NCBI GenBank assembly: GCA_025996865.1
Contig: BNTV01000200.1
Coordinates: 1 to 5,359 of the forward strand
DNA: 5,359 bases
DNA from: Bacteroidia bacterium
Lineage (GTDB): Bacteria > Bacteroidota > Bacteroidia > Bacteroidales > Azobacteroidaceae
Reading direction: 5' to 3'
This document shows, in pieces, positions 1 through 5,359 of this stretch. Within the stretch, counting starts at the first letter, position 1. Every line of letters begins with the position of its first letter. Both the position numbers and the translations under genes were made by a program. Under the pieces are notes generated by a model. The model was not told the origin of the DNA, did not search any database, and saw only the letters and a program-made list of their open reading frames with translations.

Positions 1-146
1 CGTTCGGGCCGTTATCGGGGTACGGGGGAGAAGTGGTGCAGTACAAGGGGAAGGACAGGATTATTGTCAGGATTGAGTCGCTCAGGCAGGATATTATGGC
101 GGAGGTGCCGGTGGAGTGTTTGGCGGGGGAGAATATGTTTTGGTAG
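1..146 (+). CDS. UpxY/NusG-like transcription antiterminator, C-terminal fragment
   Basis: Only the last 47 codons are present (reading from base 3, TAG at 144-146); the 5' part lies outside the window. The fragment begins FGPLSGYGGEVVQYKGKDR and continues into IIVRIESLRQ, the KOW-domain pattern (GPL-x-G-x-x-G followed by an alternating hydrophobic strand) that closes NusG-family proteins. In Bacteroidales the specialised NusG paralogue UpxY is the first gene of capsule operons. It loads onto RNA polymerase in the untranslated leader to prevent premature termination in the long operon. Position at the head of flippase and glycosyltransferase genes supports UpxY rather than housekeeping NusG. 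Codon use is strongly G/C-ending (about 57% GC over 1-120 by hand count), unlike the AT-rich genes that follow. No UpxZ-like gene follows it. The specificity-determining N-terminal NGN domain is not visible, so the exact subfamily is inferred. Confidence 0.82.
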   Translation, partial: FGPLSGYGGEVVQYKGKDRIIVRIESLRQDIMAEVPVECLAGENMFW

Positions 147-164
147 GTATATGATAAATAATAA

Positions 165-292
165 AATATTAGACCGGAACGAAATGAAACTTTTTGCATT
201 ATAGCTAAGGTGGTGGATGTTATTCCAACAAAGGATGAAAAACATCCTTGCTATCGAATCTTTAATATTGGAAACTCACAACCACCGAAAAA
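165..292 (+). pseudogene. Remnant of a nucleotide-sugar (UDP-glucuronate type) epimerase
   Basis: This stretch has no usable start but one frame (codons in phase with 207) is open from 165 to TAG at 300-302. It reads AKVVDVIPTKDEKHPCYRIF followed by NIGNSQPPK. The segment VVDVIP, a short variable loop, then PYRIFNIGNSQP matches what I know of the C-terminal third of UDP-glucuronate 4-epimerase-like short-chain dehydrogenases, where Y-x-x-(Y/F)-NIGN-x-x-P precedes the LMDF helix. Only about 30 recognisable codons remain. The NAD-binding Rossmann half and the catalytic Ser/Tyr-x-x-x-Lys are absent, and the match ends abruptly near 285-292. It therefore looks like debris of a gene lost by deletion between the antiterminator and the flippase. 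The left edge is vague: residues before about 198 do not obviously match. A chance match is possible but unlikely given NIGNSQP. Confidence 0.5.
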
Positions 293-430
293 TTCGATGT
301 AGTAGTTCTTCTTGCCGCACTGACAGAAGCCATTGTCATTGGCAATCCTGCGAAAATTCTCAGTCGGAAAATACTATGGATGGGTATATTAGGAATTGCT
401 TTGAAGGTTAATCCTTATGCAAGAAAATAA
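293..430 (+). pseudogene. Possible C-terminal remnant of a hexapeptide-repeat acyltransferase
   Basis: In a different frame from the epimerase remnant (codons in phase with 293) the DNA is open to TAA at 428-430 and reads FDVVVLLAALTEAIVIGNPA then KILSRKIL and a short tail ending NPYARK. The (V/I)-(V/I)-x-GNPAK-(I/V) element is the usual exit of left-handed beta-helix acetyltransferases of the WcaF/serine acetyltransferase type, where it follows the last hexapeptide coils. The preceding D-VVVL-x-A could be the remains of an IG-x-DVVVLAGAVVTK-type coil with a deletion. No start codon or catalytic histidine is present, so this cannot be a working enzyme. The reading frame runs 14 bases into the wzx start, so wzx may once have been translationally coupled to it. 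The alternative is that it is simply the frameshifted continuation of the epimerase; the GNPAK motif is the only strong clue. Confidence 0.35.
403..407 (+). promoter_or_regulatory. Candidate ribosome binding site for wzx
   Basis: GAAGG sits 9 bases before the ATG at 417 and is the only purine-rich Shine-Dalgarno-like string near that start. Bacteroidota often rely little on Shine-Dalgarno pairing, so it supports the chosen start only modestly. The other gene starts in the window lack an equally good match and overlap or nearly touch the gene before them. Confidence 0.35.
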
Positions 431-1934
431 TAAACGGATAGCGAAGAATACGTTGATGTTATATATTCGGATGCTCCTTTCGATGGGCGTGGGATTATAT
501 ACTTCCCGCGTAGTATTGAGTGTTTTGGGCGTTGAAGATTTTGGAATATATGGCGTAGTTGGCGGTATTGTTGCTATGTTTGGTTTTCTGAATGCCTCAA
601 TGAGTGGTGCAACATCTCGTTTTTTGACATTTGCTTTAGGAAAAAATGATAAGATGAATTTACAAAAAACATTTTCATCTGCCTTAACCATTCATTTCTT
701 GATTGCAATCATTATTTTAATTTTAGCGGAAACGATTGGGCTATGGTTTTTAGAAAATAAGTTAGTAATTCCGGAATATCGAATGGTTGCTGCAAGATGG
801 GTTTACCAGTTTTCTATTTTGAATTCAATAATTTTAATTACACAAGTACCTTATAATTCAACAATTATTGCACATGAGCGTATGAATGTTTATGCTTATG
901 TTGAAATATTAAATGTCTGCTTAAAATTAGGAATTGTATATTTGCTGGTTATAGGGAACTTTGATAAATTAATTTTATATTCTGCATTGATATTATTTGT
1001 ATCAATATCTATAGCAATAATATATGGATTGTATTGCTTGAAACATTTTGAAGAAAGTAAATACAAGTTTGGATGGGATAAAAAAACAATTTGCCCTATG
1101 TTGTCGTTTTCCGGATGGGATTTATATGGAAATATGAGTACCATAGCCAGAACTCAAGGCGTCAACATGCTACTGAATATGTTCTTCGGGCCTGTATTGA
1201 ATGCGGCCAATGGGGTTGCGGTGCAAGTACAGGGAGCAATTATGTCTTTTGCAGGCAACATTATTACGGCAGTCAGACCGCAAATTGTGAAAAGTTATGC
1301 GGCAGGAGATTATCAATACACGATAAAACTGATTTTTACTGCTGCCAAATATATCTATTTATTGTTGCTTGTGCTGTCGCTGCCTTTGATTTTAGAGATG
1401 GATTTCGTTCTGAATCTCTGGTTGAAAAATGTGCCCAACTATGCCGTTTCATTTTGCCGATTAACATTGATTTTCAATTTCTTTGCAACACTATCGCTGG
1501 TTATTGTGTGCGTCATTCATGCTACTGGAAAGATAAAGCTGGTAAGTTTGATTAACGGCACCATATATTTATCGGTCATACCGGTTTCCTATATCGCCTT
1601 CAGATTCAATGCCAGCCCCGAACTGCCGTATATCTGCAACATTCTCTTTGTCTTTATCGGCATGTCGTTGAACATTTTTGTGTTGAAACGCTATTTGCCC
1701 GAATTTTCAATAAGAGATTTTGTCCTGAAAGTATTTGGGGTATGCGCCATGATTAGCCTGATTGCTTTCGGCATCTCTTATGGGGTTATGCTCGGCATGG
1801 CTGAAGGTTTTGTGAGGTTTTGCACGACAGTTGCGGTTTCCTCTTTTACGGTAACAGTAGTGACTTATGCCACAATGGATAAACAAACAAAGCAACAATT
1901 GAAAACTAAGATACAGCGATGGACAAACTGGTAA
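417..1934 (+). CDS. wzx: Wzx-type polysaccharide flippase (MATE/MOP superfamily)
   Basis: A 505-residue integral inner-membrane protein predicted to flip undecaprenyl-diphosphate-linked oligosaccharide units to the periplasmic face. The N-terminus NNKRIAKNTLMLYIRMLLS followed by YTSRVVLSVLGVEDFGIYGV is characteristic of the Bacteroidales O-antigen/capsule transporter group. A second conserved block lies at residues 241-259 (STIARTQGVNMLLNMFFGP) with VRPQIVKSYAAGD at 286-298. Hydrophobic segments suitable for membrane helices fall near residues 11-35, 43-62, 88-110, 130-150, 165-182, 184-206, 255-285, 311-330, 345-368, 375-396, 405-423, 436-460 and 465-485, giving the 12-14 expected. Length is normal for the family. 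The ATG at 417 is chosen because it starts exactly at the conserved N-terminus and has GAAGG upstream. Its 3' end overlaps the next gene by 16 bases. Base composition changes sharply inside the gene: about 27% GC over 661-1080 and about 42% over 1141-1620. The sugar substrate cannot be predicted. Confidence 0.93.
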   Translation: MQENNKRIAKNTLMLYIRMLLSMGVGLYTSRVVLSVLGVEDFGIYGVVGGIVAMFGFLNASMSGATSRFLTFALGKNDKMNLQKTFSSALTIHFLIAIIILILAETIGLWFLENKLVIPEYRMVAARWVYQFSILNSIILITQVPYNSTIIAHERMNVYAYVEILNVCLKLGIVYLLVIGNFDKLILYSALILFVSISIAIIYGLYCLKHFEESKYKFGWDKKTICPMLSFSGWDLYGNMSTIARTQGVNMLLNMFFGPVLNAANGVAVQVQGAIMSFAGNIITAVRPQIVKSYAAGDYQYTIKLIFTAAKYIYLLLLVLSLPLILEMDFVLNLWLKNVPNYAVSFCRLTLIFNFFATLSLVIVCVIHATGKIKLVSLINGTIYLSVIPVSYIAFRFNASPELPYICNILFVFIGMSLNIFVLKRYLPEFSIRDFVLKVFGVCAMISLIAFGISYGVMLGMAEGFVRFCTTVAVSSFTVTVVTYATMDKQTKQQLKTKIQRWTNW

Positions 1935-2869
1935 GCATACTCACACCGTGCTATAACGGCGAAAAATACATCTGGCGGTTGCTGGATTCCATATTAAATC
2001 AGACTTACTCCCGCATAGAGATGATTGTGATGGACGATGGTTCTATCGACAATTCGGCGGCGGTTATCCGGTCGTATATTCCACGGTTTGAAGCCAGAGA
2101 TTATTCCCTGACGTACGTATATCAGGCTAATTCAGGGCAGTCCGTTGCAGTGAACAACGGGTTGAAATTTGTTAAGGGGGACTATTTGGCTTATCCAGAT
2201 TGTGATGATTTTTATGCAACGAATGATGCCATAGAACAAATGATAAAAGCACTTGAAGGAAGTGACGATTCAGTTGTAATGGTACGTTGTCAGGCTTATC
2301 TGTTGGATGAAAACACATTGAAGATCACGGGAGATTATAAATCTATGTGTGGCAAATATAATTTGTTTGAAGACTGTTTGTTTGGTTTACATGGATATTG
2401 TTATAATCCGGGAATAATAATAATAATAAGTAAATTAGATGAATTGATTCCTGATAGAGAAATTTATATAGAAAAACATGCCGGTCAAAATTGGCAAATA
2501 CAACTACCGTTACTTTATAAGTATAAATCGTTGACCATAGAAAAGTTTCTTTACAATATTGTGGAAAGGAGTAATTCTCATTCGCGAGGTCAATACCCTG
2601 TTCTAACAACGATTAATAGTTATGAAAATACGTTGTTAAACACTCTTGACCGCATTATCGGCATGTCAGAGCAGGAGCGAGAACAATATAAAAAATCTGT
2701 CAGATACAAATACAGGAAAAGAAGATTATTGATTTTTACGTATCAAAGGCAATGGAAAAATGTTGGCAAAACGCTGGTGGAAGGGGATGTATGGTCTAAT
2801 TTTCGTCTTTTGTTTTCAACCTTATTTGCTGCAATAAGAAAAATGAAAATAAAAATACTGAAACGATGA
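1919..2869 (+). CDS. Family 2 glycosyltransferase (GT-A fold)
   Basis: A 316-residue cytoplasmic or membrane-associated transferase predicted to add one sugar from a nucleotide-sugar donor to the growing lipid-linked repeat unit. The N-terminus VSILTPCYNGEKYIWRLLDS is the standard GT2 opening. DDGS at residues 39-42 is the nucleotide-binding acidic motif, and D94-C-D96-D97 corresponds to the metal-binding D-x-D. The E-K-H-A-G-Q-N-W-Q stretch at 185-193, followed by LPLLYKY, is typical of Bacteroidales GT2 enzymes, where it lies near the acceptor site and likely catalytic base. The C-terminus is very basic (for example YKYRKRR near 264-269) and ends in a K/R-rich amphipathic tail, consistent with membrane association. 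No full transmembrane helix is evident. The start is fixed by the GT2 motif and overlaps wzx by 16 bases; the stop overlaps the next gene as ATGA. Composition is about 47% GC over 1921-2160 and about 28% over 2341-2580. Donor and linkage are unknown. Confidence 0.93.
   Translation: MDKLVSILTPCYNGEKYIWRLLDSILNQTYSRIEMIVMDDGSIDNSAAVIRSYIPRFEARDYSLTYVYQANSGQSVAVNNGLKFVKGDYLAYPDCDDFYATNDAIEQMIKALEGSDDSVVMVRCQAYLLDENTLKITGDYKSMCGKYNLFEDCLFGLHGYCYNPGIIIIISKLDELIPDREIYIEKHAGQNWQIQLPLLYKYKSLTIEKFLYNIVERSNSHSRGQYPVLTTINSYENTLLNTLDRIIGMSEQEREQYKKSVRYKYRKRRLLIFTYQRQWKNVGKTLVEGDVWSNFRLLFSTLFAAIRKMKIKILKR
2414..2428 (+). repeat. (ATA)5 trinucleotide tract inside the GT2 gene
   Basis: Five consecutive ATA codons encode a run of five isoleucines at residues 166-170, just before the GQNWQ region. 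The run is in frame, so a change in unit number would add or remove isoleucine without a frameshift. It sits in the AT-rich half of the gene. Confidence 0.8.
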
Positions 2870-4044
2870 ACAATATCAACAATTCCGGTAACAACCCTTG
2901 TTCAAATTGCGGACTTTGCGCGGTTTCTTGTCCGCATAAAGCCATTGATTTTGGCATTGATGGCGAAGGATTTTACAGACCACTAGTAAGTGCAAATTGC
3001 ACCGATTGCGGAAGTTGTGTGAAAGTTTGTTACAAGTATTTTGAGGGCAAAAGCCCTTTTGAAAATGCGTTTAGGGAAAAAGATGTGTATGCAGCATGGA
3101 GTAAAAACCGTGATGTTGTGCTTGCGTCAAGTTCGGGCGGCGTTGGTTACGAACTGACAAAATTCTATTCTAATGAAGGCTATAAAATCTGCGGTGTGGC
3201 TTTTGATGCACCGAATAATATCTGCAAACATATTATCGCCGAAACGGAAAGCGATTTGAAAACAATCAGAACTTCCAAATACCTGCAAAGTTATACGGTA
3301 GAGGCGTTTTCGGAATTCAAAAAAGACAAAAAATATTTGGTTGCAGGTACACCATGCCAGATTTACGGATTGAGAAAATACATACAATTAAAGAAATGGG
3401 ATGATAATTTTATTTTAGTTGATTTTTTCTGCCACGGAACGCCAAGTTTCAATCTGTGGAAAAAATACAAAGAATATATTGTCGAAAACAAGCAACTTGA
3501 TGTCAATTTCAAAAACGTGAATTTTAGAGAAAAAAATCCCGAATCGAAATGGCATAAGAACGCTATGTTGGTTGAGGATTTTTTGGGTAGAAAGTTTGTA
3601 AAAAACCATGGCTTTTCAGAAGATTTGTTTTTCAAATTTTTTCTAAACAATTCATGCTTGAATGATGCTTGTTATCAGTGCAAACTTCGATTAGACTACT
3701 GTGCAGCCGATATTCGTATTGCAGATTTTTGGGGTAAAAAGTATGAAAACAATGATGATGGAGTGAGTTTGGTTATAACAAATACAGACAAAGGGAAAAC
3801 TGTTTGGACAGAAATAAAACATTTGCTTGTTGTGGAAGATTGTAATTTTGAGGATTTGCAACAATCGCAAGGTACAAGGTATATTTCCTTGAATAGCAAA
3901 CGGAACAAAATTTTAGCAGAATTGAAAGAATGCGCTCCATTAGATAAATTATGGACGAAGTATTTTAAACAGTCGGTCGTAAAAAGAGGATTTTCATACT
4001 TTAAGAGGATATTATCGTATATAAAAAGAACTATTAAAAAATAG
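2866..4044 (+). CDS. Coenzyme F420 hydrogenase/dehydrogenase beta-subunit family Fe-S protein
   Basis: A 392-residue soluble protein. The N-terminus is a two-cluster ferredoxin domain: C12-x2-C15-x2-C18-x3-C22-P and C45-x2-C48-x2-C51-x3-C55, each able to hold a [4Fe-4S] cluster. The rest resembles the FrhB/FdhB-type flavin-binding domain: SSSGGVGYELTKFY (88-101), VAGTPCQIYGLR (159-170), DFFCHGTPS (186-194), then a cysteine-rich patch (C264, C269, C272, C279) leading into ADIRIADFWG (281-290). Known relatives transfer electrons between Fe-S clusters, flavin and F420 or another acceptor. Bacteroidota are not known to make F420, so the partner here is probably a flavin and the physiological reaction is unknown. 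Homologues in polysaccharide loci commonly sit beside pyruvyl transferase family genes, as here, suggesting a joint role in sugar tailoring. The start forms an ATGA overlap with the upstream GT2 stop, indicating translational coupling. The C-terminus is Lys/Arg-rich. Family is confident; function is inference. Confidence 0.88.
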   Translation: MNNINNSGNNPCSNCGLCAVSCPHKAIDFGIDGEGFYRPLVSANCTDCGSCVKVCYKYFEGKSPFENAFREKDVYAAWSKNRDVVLASSSGGVGYELTKFYSNEGYKICGVAFDAPNNICKHIIAETESDLKTIRTSKYLQSYTVEAFSEFKKDKKYLVAGTPCQIYGLRKYIQLKKWDDNFILVDFFCHGTPSFNLWKKYKEYIVENKQLDVNFKNVNFREKNPESKWHKNAMLVEDFLGRKFVKNHGFSEDLFFKFFLNNSCLNDACYQCKLRLDYCAADIRIADFWGKKYENNDDGVSLVITNTDKGKTVWTEIKHLLVVEDCNFEDLQQSQGTRYISLNSKRNKILAELKECAPLDKLWTKYFKQSVVKRGFSYFKRILSYIKRTIKK

Positions 4045-4049
4045 GTAAA

Positions 4050-5204
4050 ATGAAAATAGGTATTCTTACTCAACCTTTACTTAATAATTATGGCGGTTTA
4101 CTTCAAGCATTTGCGCTGCAAACAATTTTGCAACGAATGGGACATGAGGCTTGGATAGTGGATAGACATCTTAACATGAATCTTGCTCGGAAAATAGCGA
4201 ATTTTGTTAAAAACATATTGTATTATTTCATTTTAGGAAAAAAAAATCTTTTCCCTATTTGGATTTCAGAAAAACAAAAACAGATACTTGCAAAAAATAC
4301 ATCTGTATTTGTAAATAATTATATACAATATCGAACGAAACCTCTCAATTCAAATAGTGCTTTACGAAAAGAAATTGAAAGGAAAAAATTTGATGCGTAT
4401 ATTGTTGGTAGCGATCAAGTATGGCGGCCTGTATATTCTCCTTGTATAACGAATTATTTTCTTGATTTTGCAAAAGAATATGAAAATATAAAAAGAGTTG
4501 CCTATGCCGCCTCCTTTGGTGTGGAAACATGGGAATTTAAAACTAAACAAACACAAGTATGCGCCGACTTAATTCAAAAATTTGATGCGGTTTCTGTTAG
4601 AGAACAATCAGGAATCGCTTTATGCAAAGAATATTTTAATGTAAACGCAGTTTGTGCATTAGATCCCACTTTGTTATTAGATAAATCAGAATATATTAAA
4701 CTTGTTATGGATGCAGAGGAAACAGTAAGTGATGGAAAGATAATGACCTATATTTTAGATGCTACGTCCGAAAAGTCGTCTATTGTTAAAAAAGTTGTAA
4801 CACAATTAGGGTTAAATTGTTTTTCCGTGATGCCAAGTAAGACCTTGAATAACAGGCCTAAAGATATAGAAAGCTGTATTTTTCCATCAGTAACTAAATG
4901 GCTACGAGGCTTTATGGATGCAGAGTTTGTTATTACCGATTCGTTTCACGCTTGCGTTTTTTCAATTATATTTAACAAACCGTTTCTTGCTATCGGAAAT
5001 AAAGAACGAGGAATGGACCGTTTTAATTCTCTATTGAACATTTTTGATTTACGGGATATGTTGATTTGCTCATTGTCCGATTTAAAATCCCAAAACATAA
5101 AAATTTTGATTGATTGGGAAAAAGTAAATAATATAATATCAAAAAAGCGAGAAGAATCTATTCTATTTATTAAACAAGGATTAAGCATAAATGATGTATG
5201 GTAA
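4050..5204 (+). CDS. Polysaccharide pyruvyl transferase family protein
   Basis: A 384-residue cytoplasmic protein with the plan of the polysaccharide pyruvyl transferase family (CsaB/WcaK-like, GT-B-like fold). Characterised members move pyruvate from phosphoenolpyruvate to a sugar as a ketal, giving the polymer negative charge. Visible motifs: N-terminal IGILTQPLLNNYGGLLQA (3-20), VGSDQVW (119-125), VAYAASFG (150-157), a VSVRE element (181-185), LDPTLLL (204-210), TDSFHACVFSIIFNKPF (296-312) and ERGMDRF (319-325), which together define this subgroup. Length is normal. It starts five bases after the Fe-S protein gene and its stop overlaps the next glycosyltransferase start by 7 bases, placing it in the same operon. 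The Fe-S neighbour is a recurrent partner for this subgroup, so the chemistry may differ from simple PEP-dependent ketalation. Bases 4313-4439 (residues 88-130) recur in reverse complement at the window end. It holds an A9 run at 4238-4246. Confidence 0.9.
   Translation: MKIGILTQPLLNNYGGLLQAFALQTILQRMGHEAWIVDRHLNMNLARKIANFVKNILYYFILGKKNLFPIWISEKQKQILAKNTSVFVNNYIQYRTKPLNSNSALRKEIERKKFDAYIVGSDQVWRPVYSPCITNYFLDFAKEYENIKRVAYAASFGVETWEFKTKQTQVCADLIQKFDAVSVREQSGIALCKEYFNVNAVCALDPTLLLDKSEYIKLVMDAEETVSDGKIMTYILDATSEKSSIVKKVVTQLGLNCFSVMPSKTLNNRPKDIESCIFPSVTKWLRGFMDAEFVITDSFHACVFSIIFNKPFLAIGNKERGMDRFNSLLNIFDLRDMLICSLSDLKSQNIKILIDWEKVNNIISKKREESILFIKQGLSINDVW
4238..4246 (+). repeat. A9 homopolymer in the pyruvyl transferase gene
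   Basis: Nine consecutive A residues cover Gly-Lys-Lys-Asn codons near residues 63-66. A one-base slip would truncate the protein early. It is the longest homopolymer I saw in the window and is intact (in frame) here. Confidence 0.85.
4313..4439 (+). repeat. Left arm of a 127-bp perfect inverted repeat
   Basis: This segment lies inside the pyruvyl transferase gene (residues 88-130). Every base is matched by the reverse complement at 5233-5359; paired positions sum to 9672. The arms are separated by 793 bases. This arm is in its natural coding context, so it is the original and the right arm is the copy. Confidence 0.98.
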
Positions 5205-5239
5205 GTGTAATTATACCACTCTATAACAAGGAAGAATAT
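5198..5239 (+). CDS. Start of a second family 2 glycosyltransferase, cut off by a breakpoint
   Basis: ATG at 5198 opens a frame reading MVSVIIPLYNKEEY, the textbook N-terminus of a GT2 enzyme (VSVIIPLYNKE), overlapping the pyruvyl transferase stop by 7 bases as expected for the next gene in the operon. The frame then enters the 127-base inverted copy of the pyruvyl transferase gene, reads five unrelated residues (TGRHT) and stops at TGA 5255-5257. The true gene almost certainly continues past this point in the genome, since a GT2 domain needs over 200 residues. The last two or three codons listed lie in a stretch that could come from either side of the junction. Too little remains to say which sugar it transfers. 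Confidence 0.7.
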
Positions 5240-5359
5240 ACAGGCCGCCATACTTGATCGCTACCAACAATATACGCATCAAATTTTTTCCTTTCAATTT
5301 CTTTTCGTAAAGCACTATTTGAATTGAGAGGTTTCGTTCGATATTGTATATAATTATTT
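5233..5359 (-). repeat. Right arm of the 127-bp perfect inverted repeat, running to the window end
   Basis: An exact reverse complement of 4313-4439 that ends on the final base of the window. It interrupts the new GT2 gene and carries no start, stop or context of its own. Just left of the arm, ACAAGGA precedes AGAATAT, while the reverse complement of 4432-4445 reads ACAAGG then AGAATAT: the two sequences differ by one inserted A at the junction. That near-identity is what a template switch would use. The likeliest reading is a fold-back chimera or assembly-graph artefact at a contig end; a true inverted duplication is the alternative. Confidence 0.95.

Noticed and set aside
261..271. TAATATTG as a Bacteroides -7 promoter element (TAnnTTTG)
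   Set aside because: One mismatch to the consensus, no convincing -33 TTTG at the right spacing, and it lies within the NIGNS codons of the epimerase remnant.
217..411. A 64-codon ORF on the + strand in the gap before wzx
   Set aside because: Its translation is low-complexity (Ser/Cys/His/Arg-rich) with no motif, and the other frames of the same DNA show recognisable gene fragments.
1091..1555. A 154-codon + strand ORF inside wzx
   Set aside because: It is an alternative frame of a clearly conserved membrane transporter and has no motif or hydrophobic pattern of its own.
3696..4073. A 125-codon ORF on the - strand
   Set aside because: It is entirely antisense to the Fe-S protein gene and the start of the next gene, with no recognisable domain. 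The same applies to other antisense ORFs such as 389-691, 896-1144, 3127-3387 and 4946-5251.
4313..5359. The inverted repeat as arms of a site-specific invertible DNA switch, as used for Bacteroides capsule promoters
   Set aside because: Promoter switches in these bacteria use short repeats flanking a promoter upstream of the operon. Here the arms are 127 bases, one lies inside a coding region, and inversion would destroy two genes.
5205..5359. A transcription terminator or intergenic region after the pyruvyl transferase gene
   Set aside because: No stem-loop with a T-run is present; the stretch is a GT2 gene start followed by the reverse-complement copy.
1..5359. tRNA, rRNA, CRISPR arrays, insertion sequences or phage genes
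   Set aside because: I saw no cloverleaf, regularly spaced repeats, transposase motifs or phage-like proteins anywhere in the window.

Overview
The window looks like part of a capsular or exopolysaccharide locus from a gut-type Bacteroidales bacterium (Bacteroides, Parabacteroides or Alistipes-like). This rests on three things: the tail of an UpxY/NusG-like antiterminator, a flippase with the N-terminal signature common in Bacteroidales, and a glycosyltransferase with a GQNWQ-type C-terminal region. I cannot assign a genus. No homology search was run, so family calls come from motifs read by eye.

Layout, all on the + strand: the 3' end of the UpxY-like antiterminator (1-146). A 270-base gap with no intact gene, which appears to hold fragments of two broken sugar genes (about 165-430). 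A Wzx-type flippase (417-1934). A family 2 glycosyltransferase (1919-2869). An iron-sulfur protein of the coenzyme F420 hydrogenase beta-subunit family (2866-4044). A polysaccharide pyruvyl transferase family protein (4050-5204). The first codons of a second family 2 glycosyltransferase (from 5198). The genes overlap by 16, 4 and 7 bases, or are 5 bases apart, so they almost certainly form one operon. The antiterminator at the head would let polymerase read through it.

Working model: glycosyltransferases build a lipid-linked repeat unit on the cytoplasmic face. The pyruvyl transferase family protein, probably with the Fe-S protein, decorates a sugar. Wzx flips the unit across the inner membrane for polymerisation. 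The polymerase, initiating transferase and nucleotide-sugar genes are not in view.

The strongest unusual signal is at the right end. The last 127 bases (5233-5359) are an exact reverse complement of 4313-4439 inside the pyruvyl transferase gene. The switch happens in the 14th to 15th codon of the next glycosyltransferase, at a short patch of near-identity, and the repeat runs to the very last base. This is most simply a fold-back chimera or assembly artefact at a contig end. The bases after about 5232-5239 should not be trusted as real downstream sequence until reads are checked. Composition is also mosaic: about 57% GC in the antiterminator tail, 27% and 42% in two parts of wzx, and 47% and 28% in two parts of the glycosyltransferase (hand counts).
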